A DNA stretch of 50,795 nucleotides. It comes from Bacillota bacterium. Its GTDB lineage: Bacteria; Bacillota; Clostridia; Christensenellales; SZUA-584. Shown one piece after another: positions 33,966 to 41,365 of the stretch (position 1 is its first letter; every line of letters starts with the position of its first letter). The translations under genes were made by a program, and so were the position numbers. Under the pieces are notes generated by a model. The model worked only from the letters and a program-made list of their open reading frames with translations. It did not search any database and was not told the DNA's origin. The stretch lies in the NCBI GenBank assembly GCA_023436115.1, contig JAEZKQ010000020.1:1-50795 (forward strand). Reading direction: 5' to 3'.

Positions 33966-34083
33966 GTTTGAGAATTGTAAATAATTAATTTTAATAATAT
34001 GAAAAATATGTGCAATAAATTGGATTGACCACTTATTACAAACGAAATTATGAACATACCGAATTCAATTGTTTTATTTCTAA

Positions 34084-34512
34084 TTATGACCCCGTTGAAC
34101 CGAACCCATCAGAGCCGCGATCCGTCGAATTTATTTGAGGCACTAGCTCAATTTCAACTCTTATCACAGGCTTTATTACCATTTGGGCAATTTTTGAACC
34201 AACTTCAATGTTGAAGGGTTTTTTGCTATGATTAATTAGAATAATGCCGATCTCTCCACGATATCCTTCATCAATTGTTCCCGGACTATTTAATACTGTT
34301 ATTCCATCTTTTAATGCCAATCCACTTCTCGGTCTTATTTGTGCTTCTGTTCCCTCGGGAAGCTGAATTGAGATTCCAGTACGAATTAACTTGATTTCAT
34401 TAGGATTAATAACACATTCATCAATTGAATACAAATCCATTCCAGCATCATTCGGATGCGCATAGGATGGAATTTTAGCTTGTTTGTCTAGTTTTTTAAT
34501 AAGCAATTTCAT
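34084..34512 (-). CDS. dut: dUTPase (dUTP diphosphatase, trimeric type; 142 aa)
   Basis: All five dUTPase motifs are present in order: DAGMDLYS (1), PRSGLALKDGI (2), GTIDEGYRGEIGI (3), AQMVIKPV (4) and the P-loop-like RGSDGFGSTGS (5). The enzyme hydrolyses dUTP to dUMP and pyrophosphate. Length is normal. The ATG is separated from the stop of the upstream deaminase-fold gene by a single base, so the two are co-translated. In this setting it would remove the dUTP made by the AvcD-like deaminase. It is A+T-rich compared with ICE genes. Confidence 0.93.
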   Translation of the reverse strand: MKLLIKKLDKQAKIPSYAHPNDAGMDLYSIDECVINPNEIKLIRTGISIQLPEGTEAQIRPRSGLALKDGITVLNSPGTIDEGYRGEIGIILINHSKKPFNIEVGSKIAQMVIKPVIRVEIELVPQINSTDRGSDGFGSTGS

Positions 34513-34513
34513 T

Positions 34514-35356
34514 TTAATAATTACCCCTGATGTTGTTTTCTAGTAATTTTATTATTCCATTTTTAATAGGATTTATGGCTATCACAATAGATACAGCAAT
34601 TGAAATATACTCAGATTTTGAAAAAATCGTATCAATAAAGGGAATCTTTACAATAAGAAAATGAATGAATAACAGCAACAGTGGAATAGTTACAAATATA
34701 ATCTCCAAAATAAGTGAAAGCTTTTTTAAGAATTTTATCTTATGCCCTAATTCAGTTTTATCTTTTGTACTTTTGCATATATCTATCAAACTATCACAAT
34801 TGCGTCTCCAATCCTTATCAAACCAACTTTTTAATACTTGTTTTTGTTCATTATCAATTTCAAGCTTATCAATATTAACTGGAATTACATCGTTCCTGCC
34901 CGGCCCATTATCATGCCTAGCAGTTGCTTTTCTTTTCATTTTGTAGAACATTAAAGAAACGAAAGTACTACCAACGTCTATTGTCTTTTCTTGATTTGTT
35001 GTATTTTGAACTGCAATTTTCGATGTTCCAAAATATTTTGGATCCAAAGTTGTAGCAATATGAGAAAGACCATCGCTAACCAATTTAACTTTAGAATGAT
35101 AGGTTCCACAAATATTATCAGATACAAATATGGACTCTTCAGTTTGTATAAGTACTGTTGTATGTGGCGGAACCTTTATTACACCATTCTCGACCGCATA
35201 ATGTACCCCTGTTTTATCAGAAAAATATGCAAATTGACTAGCTGTAAGGTTATAAGAAGATCCACCTCTCATATTATCTAACGAATATGGATAAATAAAT
35301 ATCTTTTTACCATAATATCTTTCTATATCCCTATTGCTTAGCACAGACCCATTCAT
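34514..35356 (-). CDS. Membrane-anchored dCTP deaminase-fold protein, probably catalytically altered (280 aa)
   Basis: Residues 1-165 follow the Dcd/dUTPase fold. LSNRDIERYY matches the E. coli Dcd N-terminus (CDRDIEAWL), and YHSKVKLVSDGLSHIATTLD followed by PKYFG matches the RSSLARLGL to IDPGWSG region. In an ungapped alignment from DP to the shared Asn, the catalytic Glu138 of Dcd corresponds to Ala115. Residues 213-236 and 249-267 are two hydrophobic helices absent from standard Dcd. The protein may be a membrane-bound dCTP/dUTP sensor or effector rather than an enzyme (inference). AGGAGG precedes the ATG. It lies between the AvcD-like and dUTPase genes. Confidence 0.7.
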   Translation of the reverse strand: MNGSVLSNRDIERYYGKKIFIYPYSLDNMRGGSSYNLTASQFAYFSDKTGVHYAVENGVIKVPPHTTVLIQTEESIFVSDNICGTYHSKVKLVSDGLSHIATTLDPKYFGTSKIAVQNTTNQEKTIDVGSTFVSLMFYKMKRKATARHDNGPGRNDVIPVNIDKLEIDNEQKQVLKSWFDKDWRRNCDSLIDICKSTKDKTELGHKIKFLKKLSLILEIIFVTIPLLLLFIHFLIVKIPFIDTIFSKSEYISIAVSIVIAINPIKNGIIKLLENNIRGNY

Positions 35357-35493
35357 AGAGAACCTCCTAAATGAAAGATTAATGGACGACCTACATATTA
35401 GTCGTTAATTATAGTAACAATATATAAACCAGAAAGCAAGTTACTTCCCAGAATGATATGTGTCAGAAATGGGCCTCCAACCAAACACCACTC

Positions 35494-37509
35494 TTATTTA
35501 ATATTTATTCCTCTTAGTTCAAGTTCATCTTTCATTGGTAATAGGGGCGCATATAGCTTTATATATGCGTATTGGGTTGCTCCTGTAAATAACTCGACTT
35601 GAATGGGAACGCTATACGTAGTTGTTGGAATCCCTTCTTCAGTAAAACATTCATTTCCATAACCATGTTCAACTCTTTGTCCTAAAACATGTTCATTTGT
35701 AATCCCTGAGTACGGCTCAATATATACAATTCTAGATATATTATAGCTTAAAGCCTTTTTTGCGCAAAGTTCACATGATGACGATGTCGTATACAAAGTA
35801 CCGCCTTTTGTTTTAAATTTATCACAGTTCTCAAATGCCTTTTCTTCTGCATGTTGTGAGCGAGTATGAACCTGATTATTTTCATCAATTAATGAGCAAT
35901 ACACATCTTTAAAGCAATAGAGCATTGGTAATCCATCAATTTCTTCATCATAAAGTTCAGTAAATTTTTTATATACATCAAATAATTCTAAAGACTTCAA
36001 CTTTTTAATCGAGACTCCTTTCTTTTTTATTTTATTTAACATAGCATTTTTAATATGGTTTCTAAAATCCATATTGTTTAGCTCATAAAAACTATATGCA
36101 AAGCTATCCTTTTTTTCACATAAGTCACTGAGATTTCTTTTTATACAAGGAATACATTCGTTTTCCAATGTTGCTGCCGGCTCATTCCACCCAACAGATA
36201 ATATGTTTTTTCGAACATCACAGATTACCGCCCCAACTTGTCTTGAGATACATCCGGAGCTTAATTTAGCTGTTTGCGCAATTTGCATATATCGTTCATC
36301 AATTGTGGGTGTAATAAGGCCTGGATGCATCATTAAACAAACATATCTAAATAGTTCTTGATTCAAATAATCAATACGTGAATTATTACTAATGAATATG
36401 TCAGCATTCTGGATACAATAATCGACATTTGCTAAATTAAAAAGATAAGATTCATTTTTAAACAAATTTTCGTGGAGTTGATTATAATCATATCTTTTAT
36501 ATATTTCTAAGATAGAAGATTTTACTTTCTTGAATTCTTTCTTTGCTCTTAATGACTGTTCCCAAAAATCAATTAGGCTGACATCATTGCCACTAAAGTT
36601 CTTTTGAAACAACCTATGGTACCTATGGGATTCATCTGTGGTTATGGCCAATAAATAAAAAGATTGATGTTTTGATTTAAAATAGTTTACATCTAAAATA
36701 TTAGTAAATCTGTCTATAACAACTCTGACGCTAGAATTCTCGTCAAATCTCTTTTTCTTCCCATTAATCCAATCCCTTTTATGCAGGATTTTTATTAAAA
36801 TATCTATTCTTTTTGAAATTGCATACGGGTTTTCATATTTTCTTTTAAAATCTATATTATCTGGAGATAGAAAACCAAAAATTCGTAAAGCGTTTCCAAT
36901 ATATTGATATAGTATGGTTGCTGCTTTTATATTAATCTCTTTACCTAAAAAATCGAAAAATGCTTTACTGATTTTTGTTGTTTCATTAAAGAGAAAATGG
37001 TAATCTTCTAAAGACATCTTTTTAATACTTGAAATTAAATCAGTTTCGGCTAGGGTTGCCCATATGGCTTTGCTTTTATTGGATAATGAACTTAGCTCTA
37101 GATTGTATTCTTCTCGCATAAATCTTTCTATTTTATCTTTCGTATCTATTATTTCATATGTAGCTTCTAAAATAGAATAAAGCGATGATAGATCCTCAAG
37201 AATATATGATGTAATTATATCGTTAATTCGAATAACATGATAAGAAAAAATATCATTTTTCTTTGCAAAATTTAGAAGGATTTTTCTTTCTCTTTCACTG
37301 TTGCATATCAATTTATCCTTATTAAATATATACTCATCACTAGTTTCATTATAAGGATAGATCGTATTGGGGTCAAAATTAAAATCATTTAATAACTTAC
37401 TTGCCGCTGTACATCCTGATCCATATCGCCCAGTTAACCCAATAATATTAAAATGCTTATACTCATCATAAATTGCATTTATATGTTCCTTTGATAAATC
37501 GTGTGACAT
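35494..37509 (-). CDS. avcD: AvcD-like anti-phage dCTP/dCMP deaminase (671 aa)
   Basis: The N-terminal P-loop domain has IIGLTGRYGSGCTAASKLL (residues 22-40), the GSGCT variant that is usual in anti-phage deaminases. A long helical middle region follows. The C-terminal deaminase domain has LSSGCISRQVGAVICD, the zinc-binding QHAEEKAF (near 550) and TTSSSCELCAKKAL (near 578, SC in place of the usual PC). In studied AvcD proteins this deaminates dCTP/dCMP to deplete the pool during phage infection. A strong AGGAGGAG site precedes the ATG. The 137-bp gap to the next gene holds nothing recognised. Confidence 0.85.
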   Translation of the reverse strand: MSHDLSKEHINAIYDEYKHFNIIGLTGRYGSGCTAASKLLNDFNFDPNTIYPYNETSDEYIFNKDKLICNSERERKILLNFAKKNDIFSYHVIRINDIITSYILEDLSSLYSILEATYEIIDTKDKIERFMREEYNLELSSLSNKSKAIWATLAETDLISSIKKMSLEDYHFLFNETTKISKAFFDFLGKEINIKAATILYQYIGNALRIFGFLSPDNIDFKRKYENPYAISKRIDILIKILHKRDWINGKKKRFDENSSVRVVIDRFTNILDVNYFKSKHQSFYLLAITTDESHRYHRLFQKNFSGNDVSLIDFWEQSLRAKKEFKKVKSSILEIYKRYDYNQLHENLFKNESYLFNLANVDYCIQNADIFISNNSRIDYLNQELFRYVCLMMHPGLITPTIDERYMQIAQTAKLSSGCISRQVGAVICDVRKNILSVGWNEPAATLENECIPCIKRNLSDLCEKKDSFAYSFYELNNMDFRNHIKNAMLNKIKKKGVSIKKLKSLELFDVYKKFTELYDEEIDGLPMLYCFKDVYCSLIDENNQVHTRSQHAEEKAFENCDKFKTKGGTLYTTSSSCELCAKKALSYNISRIVYIEPYSGITNEHVLGQRVEHGYGNECFTEEGIPTTTYSVPIQVELFTGATQYAYIKLYAPLLPMKDELELRGINIK

Positions 37510-37650
37510 AACTCCTCCTATTATAGCGGGAATAATGGTTAGTAACGATAAATCTTTATTTAAATAAATTAGTATTTATATGTAATAGTTTACACAAAAA
37601 GCTTTCAAAATCAATTAATAATTTCGGATTATTAAAGTATTTAGATAAGC

Positions 37651-39267
37651 TTAACGGATTTGCAGAGTTTCAAAATAAGGAAATCGAAAATTAATAGTCA
37701 TATGTTGCTTAGCTTTTCCGTCTTTCTTTACAACCTCCTCCACCAAAATTCTTTCTATTAATTCATTCAGAACTTTTGCATTTAGCTCAGTAATATTAGC
37801 ATATTTGCTAAGAACTGAAATAGCACGCTTAGCAGCCGTAATACTATGCTCTGATTCTTGCATTGAAGCCGAATGAGCAGCAATAATGCTCTCCTGTGCT
37901 TTTTGTTCAGTCTGCGTTTGTTCGAGAATACGCTTAAAATTGTCCTCTCTTAATACTCCCGATGTCCAGTCCTGATAAAGTTTCCCGATCATCTTGTCGA
38001 GTTCTTTTTTTCGGTTGGCCGCGCTTAAATATCGCTTACTCAGTGCATCGCTCTCCTTCTGAGATAAACTTTGCGTTTGTGAAAGCAACTTCTTAATTGC
38101 GGCATCTTTATCTTCAAAAGCTAATTTGGCAAGGGCTTTTATCTCAGACAACACCGTATCATAGATTAACTTCTCATTTGTCCTGTGCTGGGTACAATGC
38201 TCTTTACCATATCGATTGTAAGTCAAACATGAATAATGTTTTTCACGAGCGCTGTTATACCGCGCCGTCATCGTCTTTCCACAGGTTCCGCATTTCAACA
38301 AACCGGCAAATATGGAGTATTCGCCATTGTGACTAGGACGTTTGCGATCATTGATTTTGAGCTGGACGATATCCCATGTTTCGCGGTCGATAATAGGCTC
38401 ATGTGTGTTCTCAACAACGATCCATTCTTCTGGCGAGCGATAGCCCATCCATCCAAGCTTAAAAGCACAGATATTCTTTTGAGAGGCAATGCTACCGATA
38501 TAAGCCGGTTGCATGAGTATTTTCTTTACCGTGGTAAGGTTCCACGTACAGCAACCTTCCTCGATCTCACCTGTATCAAAACGAGTATGGTAACTACGTA
38601 TACCGCGCTGTCTGTTCCACCAAGAGGGATTTGGTATCTTTGCACGTTCAAGCTCTGTCTTGATACGTTGAGCCCCCCAACCATCACGAGCATGAGTAAA
38701 TATCTTTTGAATAATCCACTCTGTCTCATTATCTATGATCAAATGGTTATGATTTTGGGGGTCTTTCTTATATCCAAGAGGAGCCATACAACCTGTGAAT
38801 TCACCTTTTCGCGCTTTGTTAAGATAAGTGGAACGTATCTTTCTTGAAATATCCCTGCTGTAAAATTCATTCAATATATTCTTAAACGGTACAATATCAT
38901 TCGCTCCTGAGCTTGTGTCAACGCCGTCATTCACAGCGATATAGCGAACATGGCGGCTTGGAAAATAGTCTTCGGTGTAATACCCCGCTTTAAGATAATC
39001 TCGGCCTAAGCGGGAAAGATCTTTGGTCATTACGATGTCTATTCTTCCTGCTTCAATATCAGCTATCATACGCTGAAATGCAGGACGCTCAAAATTAACG
39101 CCGCTGTACCCGTCATCAATATACGTCTCAACGATCTTCCATCCGTTCTGATTCGCAAAGAAAGTCAGCGTTTCCTTCTGGCTCTGAATACTGAGACTTT
39201 CGCCCTGGATGTCGTCATCCTTGGACAGTCTGCAATATAGCGCAGTTCGATTCAATTTCTCGGTCAT
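37651..39267 (-). CDS. TndX-like large serine recombinase (538 aa)
   Basis: The resolvase domain has the catalytic Ser in YCRLSKDDD (residue 15) and the arginines of the KDLSRLGRDYL helix. The recombinase domain (KARKGEFTGCMAPLGYKKDP) and a zinc ribbon (LLKCGTCGKTMTARYN and HYSCLTYNRYGKEHC) follow, then a coiled coil and C-terminal domain. The length matches TndX of Tn5397 (533 aa). It would insert and excise the element through short att sites with a 2-bp core, commonly GA in relatives. AAAGGAG precedes the ATG. Confidence 0.93.
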   Translation of the reverse strand: MTEKLNRTALYCRLSKDDDIQGESLSIQSQKETLTFFANQNGWKIVETYIDDGYSGVNFERPAFQRMIADIEAGRIDIVMTKDLSRLGRDYLKAGYYTEDYFPSRHVRYIAVNDGVDTSSGANDIVPFKNILNEFYSRDISRKIRSTYLNKARKGEFTGCMAPLGYKKDPQNHNHLIIDNETEWIIQKIFTHARDGWGAQRIKTELERAKIPNPSWWNRQRGIRSYHTRFDTGEIEEGCCTWNLTTVKKILMQPAYIGSIASQKNICAFKLGWMGYRSPEEWIVVENTHEPIIDRETWDIVQLKINDRKRPSHNGEYSIFAGLLKCGTCGKTMTARYNSAREKHYSCLTYNRYGKEHCTQHRTNEKLIYDTVLSEIKALAKLAFEDKDAAIKKLLSQTQSLSQKESDALSKRYLSAANRKKELDKMIGKLYQDWTSGVLREDNFKRILEQTQTEQKAQESIIAAHSASMQESEHSITAAKRAISVLSKYANITELNAKVLNELIERILVEEVVKKDGKAKQHMTINFRFPYFETLQIR

Positions 39268-39296
39268 TTTGTAGTTACTCCTTTCAATACTTGTTC

Positions 39297-39467
39297 CTAA
39301 CCATTATCAAATGGTTGAGCATCATTGTCGAAGGTGCCGATAGCCTCATCATCTTTAAGCTCAGCTAAAATGACACGGATAAAAGCATCCAGAAGAACGT
39401 CTTTATCCGCTGTTCCTTCAGCATATTTGCGAGCCACGATAACTTCTATATCCTGTTTTTTGCTCAC
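39297..39467 (-). CDS. Small hypothetical protein (56 aa), GTG start
   Basis: A 57-codon frame between the ParB operon and the recombinase starts with GTG preceded by AAGGAGG at 7 nt. The peptide (MSKKQDIEVIVARKYAEGTA, then a VLLDAFIRVILAELKDD stretch and an acidic C-terminus) is helical. Similar small proteins precede the recombinase genes of other elements and may act as recombination directionality or regulatory factors, but this is inference. A terminator hairpin ends 23 nt before the start. Confidence 0.6.
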   Translation of the reverse strand: MSKKQDIEVIVARKYAEGTADKDVLLDAFIRVILAELKDDEAIGTFDNDAQPFDNG

Positions 39468-39489
39468 ACTCTACCTCCTTAAATGCAAA

Positions 39490-39521
39490 AAGGGCGTCGG
39501 TATGTGTGTACCAACGCCCTT
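39490..39521 (-). terminator. Terminator of the parAB operon, just upstream of the small gene
   Basis: AAGGGCGT (39490-39497) pairs with ACGCCCTT (39514-39521), extended inwards by GGTA/TACC around a 6-nt loop. On the minus strand it is followed by TTTTTGCATTT. It ends 22 nt before the start of the 56-aa gene. Confidence 0.8.
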
Positions 39522-39540
39522 AACCAGCCGGAGAAACAAA

Positions 39541-40482
39541 CTATCTCTCCAGACTTTTGTCCCGCTCTCGCTTGCGCTGCCAGTCAGTGAGCAGCTTCAT
39601 AATCGTGTCTTCCATTTGCTTAATGGAATAGCTCTTAGGAAAAAAGCTCCCGATTTTCTCTTTCGGGAGCTTTACCTGTTCCTTCTGATTTGCTTTTTCC
39701 TCAGTCATAACCTTGAAGATGGCATCCATATCGAGCTTGCCCTCTTGACTCAGCGCCTTCATGCGCATGGCTTGTGAGAGCGATGGCGTTCGTTCCTCGC
39801 TCTGCATGGTCTCAAGCAAATCCTCTTGCTCTTTCCCGGCCAAGTAAGACAGGGCCACCGCCGGATTGAGAGCAATCTCTTTTTTATCAACCATTATCAA
39901 CAAGGGAGGAATAAGCTCTGTGAGTCGGATGAACCGTTGTATCTGCGTTGAGCTTTTACCCGATTCAGCCGCCAATTCAGCCCTTGCTGTGCTGCCTTGC
40001 AACTTCTGTCCAACTTGGTCAGAAGTTAAATCAGCTCTTTTGCCTTGCCGTTTCATGGCCTCTAGCTGCATCTTATAAGAAAACGCCCTCTCGCTTGGGA
40101 GGACGCTTTCACGCTGATAGTTACTCTCGACCATGCAGATTGTCGCTTCATCATCCGTCATATCACGGATAATAGCTTGAATGCTTTCGATACCAAGCAT
40201 CCGGCAAGCTTCTTTGCGGCGGTGTCCTGAAACCATTTGATATTGACCATCCGGCAAAGAACGAACAAGAGCCGGGATTCTCACACCGTTTTCAGCAATG
40301 CTCTCGACCATACGTTGCATGGCCTCATCTTTGCGTATCTGGAACGGATGATTGGGGAAGTCATGAATGTTTTTAATCGGTATCAGTTGCACTCGTTCAC
40401 CGCTCATCCCTTCGCGTTCTGCTTGCGTGGTAAATAGATCATCCACCGTCGGGAGCTTAATGTTTGCCCTGCTATTTGCCAT
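39541..40482 (-). CDS. parB: ParB-family partition/nuclease-like protein (313 aa)
   Basis: The ParB N-terminal domain is evident (IHDFPNHPFQIRKDEAMQRM, IPALVRSLPDGQYQMVSGHR, RKEACRMLG), with the CTP-binding GHRRKEAC motif. A helix-turn-helix domain follows (KLQGSTARAELAAESGKSST, then QIQRFIRLTELIPPLLIMVD), and a C-terminal region ends in a helical dimerisation part. It binds a parS-like centromere and works with ParA for segregation. Its start overlaps parA by 11 nt. Such genes stabilise the circular form of the mobile element. Confidence 0.93.
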   Translation of the reverse strand: MANSRANIKLPTVDDLFTTQAEREGMSGERVQLIPIKNIHDFPNHPFQIRKDEAMQRMVESIAENGVRIPALVRSLPDGQYQMVSGHRRKEACRMLGIESIQAIIRDMTDDEATICMVESNYQRESVLPSERAFSYKMQLEAMKRQGKRADLTSDQVGQKLQGSTARAELAAESGKSSTQIQRFIRLTELIPPLLIMVDKKEIALNPAVALSYLAGKEQEDLLETMQSEERTPSLSQAMRMKALSQEGKLDMDAIFKVMTEEKANQKEQVKLPKEKIGSFFPKSYSIKQMEDTIMKLLTDWQRKRERDKSLER

Positions 40483-41257
40483 TCGCCATTACCTCCTGTA
40501 CAAGTGATTCATAAGCCTTTGCCGCTTTGTCGTTCGTGGCATGTAGAAAGACGCTCATGCCGGTTGAGCTGGCCTCAGCGGTCCGAATCGTGAGTGGTAT
40601 CTCCGTTTGGAACACGGGAATTCGGTCTCCGCAGTTTACCCGTAGATTCTCCGAAATGTCTTTGGCAAAATTTGTTCTGCTATCAACCATAGTCAACAGA
40701 ACACCTTCAATCTTAAGCTGAGGATTGATGGTTCTTCTGATACGGTTGATAGTCTGGATAAGCTGAGACATTCCTTTTGTCGGCAGGTAATGCGACAGCA
40801 CCGGAATGATAATGCTATCAGCAGCTGCCAGCGCATTCACCGTCACCAAGCCGAGCGACGGCGAGCAGTCTACCAGCACATAATCATACCGATGCTTCAC
40901 GCCTTGCAGATAGCTACGCAAAATCGTCTCGCGGCTGATCGTATTACTGAGCAGCATCTCCAGCGCCGACAGCTCGATGTTAGACGGCAACAGATCGATG
41001 CCCTCCTCATGGTGCAGGATGGCCTCACTCTCTCTGAGCGGTTCATCCGTCACCACCTTGGTCATAATGGCGGCGAGCGTTTCTTTGAGCTCATCCGGCG
41101 TTTTCCAACCGAGCGAGTCCGTCAGATTTCCCTGTGAGTCTGCGTCCACCAGAAGTACCTTTTTGCCTTGCCGGGCAAGGCCTATGCCGAGATTCACGGC
41201 AGTTGTTGTTTTACCCACGCCGCCTTTTTGATTGGCAAGGGCGATCACTTTGGTCAT
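40472..41257 (-). CDS. parA: ParA/Soj-family partition ATPase (261 aa)
   Basis: The deviant Walker A motif KGGVGKTTTAVNLG (residues 11-24) and the DADSQGNLTDSLG switch are perfect, with the C-terminal part SHYLPTKGMSQLIQTINRIR usual for the family. The ATPase binds DNA cooperatively and moves ParB-bound DNA. AAAGGAGG precedes the ATG, and a terminator-like hairpin with a U-run lies 30 nt upstream. It is the first gene of the partition operon. Confidence 0.95.
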   Translation of the reverse strand: MTKVIALANQKGGVGKTTTAVNLGIGLARQGKKVLLVDADSQGNLTDSLGWKTPDELKETLAAIMTKVVTDEPLRESEAILHHEEGIDLLPSNIELSALEMLLSNTISRETILRSYLQGVKHRYDYVLVDCSPSLGLVTVNALAAADSIIIPVLSHYLPTKGMSQLIQTINRIRRTINPQLKIEGVLLTMVDSRTNFAKDISENLRVNCGDRIPVFQTEIPLTIRTAEASSTGMSVFLHATNDKAAKAYESLVQEVMANGK

Positions 41258-41286
41258 TGATTTTCCTCCTTTTTTGTAATAAAAAA

Positions 41287-41306
41287 CGGCAGGGGTTAAC
41301 CTGCCG
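41287..41306 (-). terminator. Terminator-like hairpin upstream of parA
   Basis: A perfect stem, CGGCAGG (41287-41293) with CCTGCCG (41300-41306), is followed on the minus strand by TTTTTT. It lies between the ietS-like gene and parA and could end the ietAS transcript or attenuate parAB. Confidence 0.7.
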
Positions 41307-41365
41307 AAAATAAAAAAGCGATTGTTTTTAACAAACGCTCAATATTCTTTCCTGAATTTTAATGC

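Noticed and set aside
34514..35356. Calling this gene an ordinary dCTP deaminase (dcd)
   Set aside because: The catalytic Glu position appears to be Ala and two membrane helices are added, so an enzymatic label would overstate the evidence.
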